NCBI GenBank assembly: GCA_021812345.1
Contig: JAKANP010000008.1
Span: 1-34,884, forward strand
Origin: a bacterium
GTDB taxonomy: Bacteria; Patescibacteriota; Minisyncoccia; UBA6257; JAGOQP01
DNA length: 34,884 nucleotides
Reading direction: 5' to 3'
Below, piece by piece: positions 24,075 through 31,966 of this stretch. The notes under the pieces are model-generated. The model had not been told where the DNA came from. It searched no databases and saw nothing but the letters and a program-made list of their open reading frames with translations. The position numbers were made by a program, and so were the translations under genes. The number at the start of each line of letters is the position of its first letter. The stretch's first letter is position 1.

Positions 24075-26198
24075 CTACCACTCTTCCACTATCAAATATT
24101 CCTTTTCTTTCTTCGGAAGTCGTTGATAAATCGCCTCGGTAACAAACGGCATAAACGGATGAAGTATTTTTATTATCTCAAAGAGAGAATACGATAAAAT
24201 ATTTTTTGTTTCTTGGTCATCTTTATTTTTCGAGTACTCTATATATTTATCGGCAAATTCTCGCCAAACAAATTCATAAATATCATGGAGTGCCTGCCCA
24301 AAATCATAACCGTTTATTTTGTTTTCTGTTTCTGCTTTAAGTTTTTTTATCCCGTCGATTATTTTTCTGTTTTCTTCATCTTTTATTTGATGGGGGTCTG
24401 AGATGTTAAAATCATCTTCTGCTTTTGAAATAATAAATCTGGAAATATTCCACAATTTGTTGGCAAATTTTTGACCGGCTAATACGTGCTCATCCGCCCA
24501 TCTTATGTCTTGCCCTCCCATTGCCTGCCAAATCAAACCGAAACGCGTAGCATCAGCTCCATATTTTTCAATAAGAGTCATCGGATCAATTCCGGTTCCA
24601 AGAGATTTTGACATTCTTTTTCCGTCTTTGGCTAAGATTGTGGCGTGAATGATAACATCTGAAAACGGCTCTTTATTCATAAACTCTTCTCCTGAAAAAA
24701 TCATTCTTGAAACCCAAAGATTCAAGATATCCCTGGCTGTTGAAAGCACCGACGTCGGATAAAATTCTTTCAAGTCATTTGTTTTCTCTGGATAACCAAG
24801 AGTTGCAAATGGCCAAAGAGCCGAAGAAAACCAAGTATCCAAAACATCAGTTGATCTTGTATATCCTTCAGGCGGATTTTCTCCAACATAGATTTTTACT
24901 TCTTTATCTTTTGAATCTTGAGTGCCTTCTTGCTTAAAATAAACAGGAAGTTGATGTCCCCACCAAATCTGTCTTGAGATGCACCAATCTTTAACTTTAG
25001 AAAGCCAGTCCAAATAAATTTTACTCCAACGTTCGGGATAAAATTTTACCTTGCCGTCTTCAACTGCTTTTATTGCCAATTCTGCCAATTTATCCATTTT
25101 CAAAAACCATTGCTTTGAAATCAGCGGTTCAATTACCGAATCGCATCGATAACAATGAGCGACGCTGTGGATATAATCCTCTTCTTTCTCCAAAAGATTT
25201 AATTTTTTTAATTCTTCAATAACTTTTTCCCGAGCCTCAAGGATTTTTAGTCCTTCAAATTCTTTTCCGGCAATTTCGGTCATTCTTCCTTTTTCGTTTA
25301 TCACTTGATATTTTGGCAGATTATGTCTTTCGCCCATATCGGCATCGACAAAATCATGAGCGGGAGTTATTTTAACCGCTCCGGTTCCAAAATCTTTTTC
25401 AACAAATCTATCGGCGATTATGGGAATCTCCCTGTTTAAAATCGGCAAAATAGCATGCTTACCGACGATTTTTTTATATCTTTCATCTTGAGGATTGACC
25501 GCGACAGCGGAATCTCCCAACATCGTCTCCGGTCTTGTTGTGGCAACCGTTATAAAATCTCCGCTTTCTTTTATCGGATATTTTATATGCCAAAGTTTTC
25601 CTTTTTCTTCCTTATATTCCAATTCCAAATCGGACAAACTGGTTGCATCTTTTGGACACCAGTTGACAATTCTGTCTCCCTGATAGATCCACCCTTTTTT
25701 ATAATAATGGCCGAAAGCTTCGCTTACCGCTTTGGCATATTCCTTGTCCATCGTAAATCTGGTTCGCGACCAATCGCAAGAAGCTCCGATTTTTTTAAGC
25801 TGACCCAAAATTATATCTCCATATTTTTCTTTCCATTCCCAAACTTTTTCTAAAAATTTTTCCCTTCCCAAGTCGTGTCGGCTTAAACCTTCTTTTTTGA
25901 GTTGTTTTTCAACAACATTTTGAGTGGCAATTCCGGCATGATCAGTCCCAGGAAGCCACAATGTTTTAAAACCCTTCATTCTCTTATATCGTATCAAAAT
26001 ATCCTGAATGGATGCATTTAAAGCGTGGCCCATGTGCAAGCTCCCCGTAACATTCGGCGGCGGGATCACTATGGAAAATGTTTTTTCTCTTTTCCCCGGC
26101 AGTTTATCAGGATTAAAAAAACCGGAACTTTCCCAGTCTTTATAAATTTTATCTTCGTTTTCTTTAAAGCTGTAAGGTTTTAGAAAATCGTCATTCAT
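24075..26198 (-). CDS. valS: Valyl-tRNA synthetase (short form)
   Basis: A 707-residue class I synthetase, shorter than the 880-950 residues of most bacteria. Motifs: HIGH box as HMGHALNA; editing domain with TTRPETMLGDSAVAV and PAHDFVDADMGERH; tRNA/zinc-type CYRCDSVIEP; WWGHQLPVY; and KMSKSLGTGIDP. The ValRS anticodon-binding helices are present (KFANKLWNISRFI to HPFMPFVTEAIYQ), but the C-terminal coiled-coil arm is missing: the protein stops at LIVEEW. The frame closes cleanly, so this is a short form rather than a frameshift. An 11-bp hairpin ends 1 nt before the ATG. Confidence 0.95.
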   Translation of the reverse strand: MNDDFLKPYSFKENEDKIYKDWESSGFFNPDKLPGKREKTFSIVIPPPNVTGSLHMGHALNASIQDILIRYKRMKGFKTLWLPGTDHAGIATQNVVEKQLKKEGLSRHDLGREKFLEKVWEWKEKYGDIILGQLKKIGASCDWSRTRFTMDKEYAKAVSEAFGHYYKKGWIYQGDRIVNWCPKDATSLSDLELEYKEEKGKLWHIKYPIKESGDFITVATTRPETMLGDSAVAVNPQDERYKKIVGKHAILPILNREIPIIADRFVEKDFGTGAVKITPAHDFVDADMGERHNLPKYQVINEKGRMTEIAGKEFEGLKILEAREKVIEELKKLNLLEKEEDYIHSVAHCYRCDSVIEPLISKQWFLKMDKLAELAIKAVEDGKVKFYPERWSKIYLDWLSKVKDWCISRQIWWGHQLPVYFKQEGTQDSKDKEVKIYVGENPPEGYTRSTDVLDTWFSSALWPFATLGYPEKTNDLKEFYPTSVLSTARDILNLWVSRMIFSGEEFMNKEPFSDVIIHATILAKDGKRMSKSLGTGIDPMTLIEKYGADATRFGLIWQAMGGQDIRWADEHVLAGQKFANKLWNISRFIISKAEDDFNISDPHQIKDEENRKIIDGIKKLKAETENKINGYDFGQALHDIYEFVWREFADKYIEYSKNKDDQETKNILSYSLFEIIKILHPFMPFVTEAIYQRLPKKEKEYLIVEEW

Positions 26199-26227
26199 AA
26201 AAAGCGTAGTATTATCCTACGCTTTTT
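26199..26227 (-). promoter_or_regulatory. Hairpin directly in front of the valS start codon
   Basis: An 11-bp stem (core AAAGCGTAG / CTACGCTTT, loop TATTATC) ends in TTTTT immediately before the ATG on the minus strand. It looks like an intrinsic terminator placed at the start codon, so it may act as an attenuator or translation control element, or simply end upstream transcripts. Confidence 0.5.
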
Positions 26228-26241
26228 TGAGTTAAAAATCA

Positions 26242-26270
26242 AAAATCTGCATTTTTCAAACGCAGATTTT
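26242..26270. terminator. Second hairpin upstream of valS
   Basis: AAAATCTGC (26242-26250) pairs perfectly with GCAGATTTT (26262-26270). On the minus strand it is followed by TTTTTGATTTTT, fitting a terminator for the gene that ends at 26391. Confidence 0.5.
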
Positions 26271-26332
26271 AATGGGGTGCGCTTTTTTGACTCAAAAATC
26301 AAAAAATGACGCGCATTAAAAAATATATTAAA

Positions 26333-26360
26333 ATCACGGTTTCAATATTGAAACCGTGAT
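26333..26360. repeat. 28-nt perfect palindrome, second copy of the TTTCAATATTGAAA family
   Basis: Positions 26333-26360 form a perfect loop-free palindrome with the same 26-nt interior as 23980-24011. It lies 31 nt after the stop of the peptidoglycan-binding gene and is followed by TTTTAATAT on the minus strand, so it could also work as a terminator. Confidence 0.9.
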
Positions 26361-26390
26361 AATATTTCATAAAATTATTTTGCGTGATTT

Positions 26391-27434
26391 TTATCTTTGC
26401 GCTTCAACTAAAACTTTTGTTTGAGTCGGGTCAATTGATTTATTGATTTCCAGTTTTGTAATTTGGTCTACCGTGCTTGTTGAGTTCAATATTGAATTGA
26501 GCGCTTGCATCGTTGCATTGTCAAACACTCCGGATGAAGGAAGCCCCATCGCCGATTGCATTTTAGAAAGCCCTTGCGAAGTGAGGTCGTCAAAATAATT
26601 TGTCGGATCACGATTTAAAAATCCGCCTTCCGCCAAAAACGATTGCAAAATTCCCACATCGCTTCCCGTGTCTCCAACCTTCATGGTTCTGTTAAAATTA
26701 AAAGAAATCTCAATGGGCTGATAAATATCAATTCCTTTGGCAAAATAAACTTTGAAATCTTTGGAATCAAATTTTGCCAAATTATCCACGATTGTTTTTG
26801 ATGCCGCCAGAAAATCTCCGTTTTTGTTATAAACAATGGCATAAACCGAAACATTATTAAAATTCAACTCCGAACGATTTACCACTTTTCCGCTTACAAA
26901 AACCGAATTGGATTTATCGGTTTGAACGCTTTGAACTTCCACATCCGGCTTTTGATAATCGGACGCCGAAACCCACTGAGGATTTGAAATTGACAAATCG
27001 GAAGAAGTTATCTGCCCAACGGGAACATTTACATTCGGCTCAATAATATATTTCAATTCTCCGCCATAAATAAAAGAGTTGCCGCTTATTGTCTGCAAAA
27101 CATTTCCAAACTGGTCTTTGATGGTAAATTGATAATCAAAATATTTTGCCGCCCAATCGGGATTAGGATTATAAACTTCAGCGATTACCCCGCTCGAACT
27201 TGCCGTTGTTTGAAACACTTTAGGCCATCCGCTATCCACCTGAATTGATTTTAATGATTTTATGGCACAAGGAACACAAGGCCCTCCGCAGTCCACTCCT
27301 GTTTCGCCTTGATTTTGGACATTATCAAAACAAGTCGGAGCCGGTTTTAAAAATAAACTATAAATCCCCCAAAGAATAAGGACAGCGACAATTAAAAATA
27401 TCAATCCAAAAATTATTTGTTTTATTCCACGCAT
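26391..27434 (-). CDS. Membrane-anchored peptidoglycan-binding-domain protein
   Basis: This 347-residue protein has one N-terminal membrane helix (residues 6-28), then a cysteine-rich segment PTCFDNVQNQGETGVDCGGPCVPC that recurs in envelope proteins of CPR bacteria and archaea. A beta-rich middle follows (residues 65-245) with FxxxNPN-like and VxGxVxNxSxxxFxxV patterns typical of immunoglobulin-like or FxLYD-type domains. Near residues 252-315 is a PG_binding_1 repeat: MKVGDTGSDVGILQSFL ... GVFDNATMQAL. It should sit on the outer face and contact the cell wall. Neighbours are valS downstream and 5S rRNA upstream, so it is probably an independent unit. Confidence 0.82.
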   Translation of the reverse strand: MRGIKQIIFGLIFLIVAVLILWGIYSLFLKPAPTCFDNVQNQGETGVDCGGPCVPCAIKSLKSIQVDSGWPKVFQTTASSSGVIAEVYNPNPDWAAKYFDYQFTIKDQFGNVLQTISGNSFIYGGELKYIIEPNVNVPVGQITSSDLSISNPQWVSASDYQKPDVEVQSVQTDKSNSVFVSGKVVNRSELNFNNVSVYAIVYNKNGDFLAASKTIVDNLAKFDSKDFKVYFAKGIDIYQPIEISFNFNRTMKVGDTGSDVGILQSFLAEGGFLNRDPTNYFDDLTSQGLSKMQSAMGLPSSGVFDNATMQALNSILNSTSTVDQITKLEINKSIDPTQTKVLVEAQR

Positions 27435-27469
27435 ATTCTAATTATACAAACATTTTTAAACAAAATAAA

Positions 27470-27494
27470 ACCGCCTGCAGATTATACAGACGGT
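27470..27494 (-). terminator. Terminator of the rRNA operon, after 5S
   Basis: ACCGTCTG pairs with CAGGCGGT on the minus strand (one G-U pair), followed by TTTTATTTTG. It lies about 40 nt downstream of the 5S 3' end. Confidence 0.8.
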
Positions 27495-27532
27495 CCCTTT
27501 TTTATAATAATGCATAATTAGAACTTTCATAT

Positions 27533-27643
27533 GCCGGCAAACCCTACTCTCTCGACAAAAGCCAATACCATCGGGGCTTAGCACTTTCACTTCTCTGTTC
27601 GGAATGGGAAGAGGTGGGTCATGCCAAGCTAGATCACCGGCAA
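27533..27643 (-). rRNA. rrf: 5S ribosomal RNA
   Basis: About 111 nt on the minus strand with the standard 5S core: GACCCACCTCTTCCCATTCC, GAACAGAGAAGTGAAA, and the terminal helix closing GCCGGT near the 5' end with GCCGGC at the 3' end. Beyond the mature ends, GAACTTTCAT upstream pairs with ATGAAAGTTC downstream, extending helix I into a precursor stem. Exact ends are estimated to within a few nucleotides. Confidence 0.93.
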
Positions 27644-27715
27644 ATGAAAGTTCTGATTATGCAGAACTGATAATAAATAAAAATAAAATAAACAGATTTC
27701 AAGTTTTAAAAATCA

Positions 27716-27740
27716 ATACTCTTCTAAAAGGTGAAGATAA
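27716..27740 (-). other. 3' arm of the pre-23S processing stem
   Basis: This 25-nt segment is complementary to 32742-32766 with one unpaired or mismatched position, so the two ends of the 23S precursor form a long helix, the usual RNase III substrate. The helix is continuous with helix 1 of 23S (GAAAAAGT / ACTTTTTC). Confidence 0.85.
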
Positions 27741-27974
27741 ATGAAAAAGTTTTGTTGTTGCGAAGCTATTAGTACTCCTTGGCTAAACGCATTACTGCGC
27801 GTACACCTAGAGCCTATCAACCTGGTCATCTTCCAGGGCTTCTAATACCTAATCTTGGGGTGGGCTTCGCACTTAGATGCTTTCAGTGCTTATCCCGACT
27901 AAACATAGCTACCCGGCGCTTCACCTGGTGGCAAAGCCGGCAGACCAGAGGTTTATTCAGCCCGGTCCTCTCGT

Positions 27975-28797
27975 CATGTTTGATTCATAAACCGCAGGCT
28001 CGCGCGTATTAAACCGCGAACATTTGCGGAAAACTACTTCCTCTGTCGCCAGAGGCATTAGACTATATCTTCATCCCTATCTTTTTTAAAAGATGGGGAG
28101 ACGGCATATTATAGAAATTCAATGACTTCTATCTTCATCCCGATAAATCGGGAATTCAGTCGTTACGGGGTCAATCCCAACATTTCAAGCAGTTCATCTT
28201 TTGATTTTTTATGATGCGTCGCATAGTTTTCTTTTTGGATAACCATCATCGCTTTAACCAAATTCAAAAGATCTTTTTTTGAAAGTTTGCCATTTTTCTT
28301 TTTCAAAAGAATTTGTGACGCTTTATAAAGAGCGCGCGCTTGATTCTTTTTGAATCGAATATATGGCAACAAACATTTTATTATTTTATTCACTTGCCGA
28401 TATCCATTAATCCGAAGTTCACCGATATTGTCATTTCTTTTTGAAATATAGCCAATACCAAGTTCATTTCGAATCCAATGAAGTGGCTGCTCGTGACGCA
28501 AATCTTGATAAAAACAAATGGTCAGCATAAATCTGTATTTTTGCTTTCCATCTTTTCTTTTTTTAATTTGCATCATCAAGCTACCGTCTCCATCGAGGAA
28601 ACCTGCAATATATGCTTGAGATATTTTAGATCGACTTCCCACGGTATTGTCTTATTAATTTTCTGGTCCTCAAGTTAATTGTACCACAATTATCGGACCG
28701 ATAATATTGTGGCTATCAACGAACCGGAACGAAATAAGATTTCACCGTTATTAGCCGTGTTGGCATTTCCGATTACTCGGAAAAGTAGCAATTTCTT
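27975..28797 (-). mobile_element. Group I intron in the sarcin-ricin loop (after U2656), with LAGLIDADG gene
   Basis: The 5' exon ends GGCCCTAGT and the 3' exon resumes ACGAGAGGACC, so the 823-nt insert splits the sarcin-ricin loop between E. coli U2656 and A2657. Group I signs: U at the end of the 5' exon, G as last intron base (ACATG), a 4-bp P1 candidate (TAGT / GCTA), core segments GACAATACCGTGGGAAGTCG and TTGACCCCGTAACGACTG, and the P7 3' strand AAGATATAGTC near the 3' end. An intron-encoded endonuclease gene fills the region between the core segments. Splicing was not shown, only inferred. Confidence 0.88.
28163..28642 (-). CDS. LAGLIDADG homing endonuclease, intron-encoded
   Basis: A 159-residue protein with a single LAGLIDADG motif near residues 10-20 (AYIAGFLDGDGSL), so it should act as a homodimer cutting an intronless 23S allele at the sarcin-ricin loop. 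Basic strands KKRKDGKQKYRFMLTICFYQD and GIGYISKRND fit the DNA-binding saddle. The start is a GTG at 28642 inside the conserved intron core (ACCGTGGGAAGTCG), and the stop TAA lies in the other core segment (TTGACCCCGTAA), so the frame overlaps the ribozyme core at both ends. It is read in the same direction as the rRNA, with no promoter of its own visible. It could also assist splicing as a maturase, as some relatives do. Confidence 0.88.
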   Translation of the reverse strand: MGSRSKISQAYIAGFLDGDGSLMMQIKKRKDGKQKYRFMLTICFYQDLRHEQPLHWIRNELGIGYISKRNDNIGELRINGYRQVNKIIKCLLPYIRFKKNQARALYKASQILLKKKNGKLSKKDLLNLVKAMMVIQKENYATHHKKSKDELLEMLGLTP

Positions 28798-28843
28798 ACT
28801 AGGGCCAACCCCCCTCAAGTATCAACGCCTGCAGCAGATAGAG

Positions 28844-28877
<34 letters not shown>

Positions 28878-28952
28878 GCGTACCACTTTAATTGGCGAAC
28901 AGCCAAACGCTTGGGAGCTTCTCCACCCCCGCGCTGTGGTGAGCCGACATCG

Positions 28953-29316
28953 TACAAATTCTATTGTTTCTAATAGTGTGGACTATATCTTCATCCTCGA
29001 CATTTGTCGAGGCGTTGGCGTATTAGCTGTTCTATAAAGAACAACTCCGGACTGACTAATATCAGTCCAAGTCTCTACGGGGTCAATAAAAATTTAAAAT
29101 GTAAATATCAAAATTTAAAATAATAATTCATAATCTTTGAATTTTTCATTATCATTCTATTTTTTAGATTTGATTTTTAAATTTCTACGACTTCCCACGG
29201 TATTGTCCATGTTATTTGTTATAACATTAGGAGTTCACCGTTATAAGCCAAATTGTTTTAGGTTTAAACATTATTTTTCAGGCATGACATTGCTATCATG
29301 GCGCCCCGATATGTTG
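28953..29316 (-). mobile_element. Group I intron in the peptidyl-transferase centre (after U2500), no intact gene
   Basis: The 5' exon ends GGCACCT and the 3' exon begins CGATGTCGGCTC, placing the 364-nt insert after E. coli U2500, a known group I insertion position. P1 can pair GGCACCT with GGGCGCC (one mismatch), and P10 pairs CGAT with ATCG exactly. The core shares GACAATACCGTGGGAAGTCG, TTGACCCCGTA and AAGATATAGTC with the sarcin-ricin intron. Where that intron has its endonuclease gene, this one has about 110 nt of AT-rich sequence with no frame. With these borders the last intron base is A, not the usual G. Confidence 0.8.
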
Positions 29317-29913
29317 AGGTGCCGAGCGATGCCGTCGATATGGACTCTCGGGCATCACCAGCCTGTTATCCCCAGGGTAGCTTTTATCCGTTGTCTCCGG
29401 CCTTCCTATGAAGAGTTACACATAAGTAAACTTACACATAACATTACCGTCGGGTCACTAAGTTCCGCTTTCGCGTCGGCGCGACTTGTCAGTCTTGCCG
29501 TCAAGCCAGCTTACGCCTTTACACGTCCAGTCCGATTTCCATCCGGACTAAGCTGACCTTTAAACTCCTCCGTTACTTTTTAGGAGGATAACGCCCCATT
29601 AAAACTGCCCGCCAGCCACTGTCCCCCGCCGTTTTTGCCGACAAGGTTAGAATTTAAAACTTTGAAGATGGGTGTTTCATTGTCGCCTCCATCCCAACCG
29701 AAATCAGGACTTCGAAGGCTGCCCACTACGCTACGCATCAAAGCTCTAAAGCCAATAACAAGCTACAGTAAAGCTCCTGGGGTCTTTTCGTCTTGCTGCA
29801 GGTACCCCGCGTCTTCACGGGAATCGCATTTTCACCGAGCTCATCCTTGAGACAGTTCTCAGGTCGTTACGCCTTTCGTGCGCTTCGGAACTTACCCGAA
29901 AAGGAATTGCGCT

Positions 29914-30167
29914 CACGATTGTTACTGCATAACGATTGTTATACGGACAGGACATTTCTGCCTGTCTCTCTATGTCGCCATAGAGGTCGGACTATATCTT
30001 TATCCGCCATTGCGGATGTTCGGCATATAGTCTCTGAGGATATCTGCATAAAGCAGATCTTTCCTGCTGATTGACCGCACTAGATACATTATCACCAAAA
30101 TAATTGGTAGCACTAGATACACGGTTGTTCCAGCATATAGCCGAATTTTACTAAGGCAATTCAATTC
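29914..30167 (-). mobile_element. Compact group I intron after U1931, no gene
   Basis: The 5' exon ends GGTTCTAAGGT and the 3' exon begins AGCGCAATTCC, matching E. coli U1931/A1932, a site used by group I introns in other bacteria. The 254-nt insert has a perfect P1 (CTAAGGT with GCCTTAG including the U-G pair), the R segment CTCAGAGACTATATGCCG, the S segment AAGATATAGTCC and a terminal G (ATCGTG). It has no reading frame and is a minimal ribozyme. Its core differs from the two other introns, so it has a separate origin. Confidence 0.88.
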
Positions 30168-30352
30168 ACCTTAGAACCGTTATAGTTACGGCTGACATTG
30201 ACGAGGGCTTCGGGCAGTGAGCATTAGCTTGCGCTAGCACCCCCACCGTTAACCTTCTCGCATCGGTCAGGCGTCACCCCCTATACGTCCTCTTACGAGT
30301 TAGCAGGGAGCTGTGTCTTTAGTAAACAGTCACCCGAGAGACTTTCGCTGCG

Positions 30353-30674
30353 TCCAGCACCACTTTTTGGTTTCAAGCAATAAAACTATTTTTTATTCTT
30401 TTAAATAATTCCTGCTTGGCTCTGCCATGGTTTTTTAATCTTAATTCACGATTATCAGCATCTTTTTTATCTCTGTAAGTTTCTAAATATATCGGCACCC
30501 ACTCGCCAAATTTTCTTTTTGTCGCCGATTGCAAACCATTATTATGTTCTGCAATTCGACGCTTAAAATCTTTCGTCTTACCAATATACATTTGATTAGT
30601 TACATTATGCTGTATCACATACACATGCCACATATTTTAATTTTAACATTTTAAAACCAAAAAGTGGTGCTGGA
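30353..30674 (-). mobile_element. Hairpin insertion at 23S helix 63 carrying a GIY-YIG gene
   Basis: A perfect 21-bp stem (30353-30373 with 30654-30674) closes a 280-nt loop almost entirely occupied by a GIY-YIG reading frame. It replaces the tip of the region equivalent to E. coli helix 63, between ACTTCGGGATAAGG and GACTGTTTACTAAA. No group I or group II core is visible, so it is better called an intervening sequence. A long stem of this kind would be a natural RNase III substrate, giving a fragmented 23S rRNA. Confidence 0.82.
30373..30633 (-). CDS. GIY-YIG nuclease-domain protein inside 23S rRNA
   Basis: An 86-residue single-domain GIY-YIG protein resembling the small UPF0213/YhbQ-like group: MWHVYVIQHNVTNQMYIGKT holds the paired GIY/YIG strands (here YVI and YIG), then KRRIAEHNNG with the conserved Arg and His, and LETYRDKKDADNRELRLKNHG with the catalytic-type Glu. 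Length is that of the domain alone, without a DNA-binding tail. The ATG lies 20 nt inside the stem loop and the TGA stop overlaps the stem base, so the gene and the hairpin are packed together. It is read in the rRNA direction. It may be the homing enzyme of the insert; that is inferred. Confidence 0.85.
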   Translation of the reverse strand: MWHVYVIQHNVTNQMYIGKTKDFKRRIAEHNNGLQSATKRKFGEWVPIYLETYRDKKDADNRELRLKNHGRAKQELFKRIKNSFIA

Positions 30675-31212
30675 AGACCTTATCCCGAAGTTACGGTCGC
30701 TTTTTTGCCGAGTTCCTTAAGGATGAATCACTCGTTCCCCTTGGGCTTCTCGCCCCACCCACCAGTGTCGGTTTACGGTACGGGATCTATATGGATAATC
30801 TTAGGAGCTTTTCTCGGAGGCTTGCTTTGCGAAGTTTATCGATAAATCGATATTCCCGCTGCGCTTGAATTTGTTCCGATAAATCGGAACCACAAACGGA
30901 TTTGCCAATTTGCAATTCTCACGCCACGGATGCCAAACCACTAAGGCACTCCGCATACTAAACCTCGTCCCTCCATCGAACCATACAGATGGGTCGGAAT
31001 ATTAACCGACTGTCCATTAGCTTCGGCTTTCGCCATCGCCTTAGGACCCGCCTAACCCTTCGCTGATTTCCATTGCGAAGGAAACCTTGGATTTTCGGGG
31101 TGCCGGATTCTAACCGGCATTGTGGTTACTCATGCCAACATTCTCTCTTCCAAACGCTCCACTCGCCCTCGCGGGTCAAGCTTCACAGCTGTTTGGAATG
31201 CTCTCCTACCCC

Positions 31213-31332
31213 CATCTCGTCAAAGACGAGAACGCCGACTTACGCCGACATCGCGCAGATATGCGCAGAATTTCTTCCGCGTCATTCCGCATTTAGTCTG
31301 CGTCTTTCCGCGATCTTGTCTTTGACAAGATG
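31213..31332. repeat. 120-nt palindromic element, copy A (23S helix 45)
   Basis: Begins CATCTCGTCAAAGACGAGA and ends TCTTGTCTTTGACAAGATG; the ends are inverted repeats of one another and each is also a small hairpin. The interior holds repeated CGCG(G/C)A-like units. It replaces the tip of the segment equivalent to helix 45 (between CGAAGACACGACT and GGGGGTAGGAGAGC). About 107 of 120 positions match copy B. Confidence 0.88.
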
Positions 31333-31846
31333 AGTCGTGTCTTCGGTATTATGTTTTAGCCCCGGTAAATTTTCGGCGCAAACTGCCATCTAGTAGTGAG
31401 TTGTTACACACTCTTTAAAGGATGGCTACCTCTAAGCCAACCTCCTACCTGTCTGAGGCAGATCACTACCTTTCACACTTAACATAAATTTAGGGACCTT
31501 AGACGACGATCTGGGCTGTTGCCCTTGCGACCACGGAGCTTAGCCCCCGCAGTCTGACTGCTCAAGCTTTTCATATCGGTATTCGGAGTTTAACTGAGAA
31601 GCCGAGGTTTCCCCCTTTACCTCTCAACTAGTTGCTCTACCCCCAATATGTTTTTCTTGAACGCTAGCCCGAAAGCTATTTCGGAGAGAACCAGCTATTA
31701 CCAGATTCGATTAGCTTTTCACTCCTTACCATGGGTCATCCGAAGGTTTTGCACAACCAACCGGTTCGGACCTCCTCCCGATTTTCATCTGGATTCATCC
31801 TGCCCAAGGCAAGCTCATCTGGCTTCGGGTCTTATGCGTACCGCCC

Positions 31847-31966
31847 CATCTCGTCAAAGACGAGAACGCCGACTCACGCTTACATTTCGCAGACTTACGC
31901 AGAATTTCTTCCGCGTCAATCCGCGTCTAGTCCGCGTTTTTCCGCGATCTTGTCTTTGACAAGATG
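31847..31966. repeat. 120-nt palindromic element, copy B (23S domain II)
   Basis: Same length and identical first 27 and last 25 bases as copy A, with about 13 internal differences. It sits between GAGTCTTAAAAGGGCGT and GGGCGGTACGCATAAGACCCG on the minus strand, a domain II position where E. coli has only a short loop. Chance frames across it are not genes. Confidence 0.88.

Noticed and set aside
26199-26390. T-box riboswitch upstream of valS
   Set aside because: No specifier loop, T-box sequence (TGGNACCGCG) or long leader was found; only short hairpins.
30353-30674. Group I intron at helix 63
   Set aside because: No P7/S segment (AAGATATAGTC-like) or other core element was seen; the perfect stem and loop structure fits an intervening sequence.
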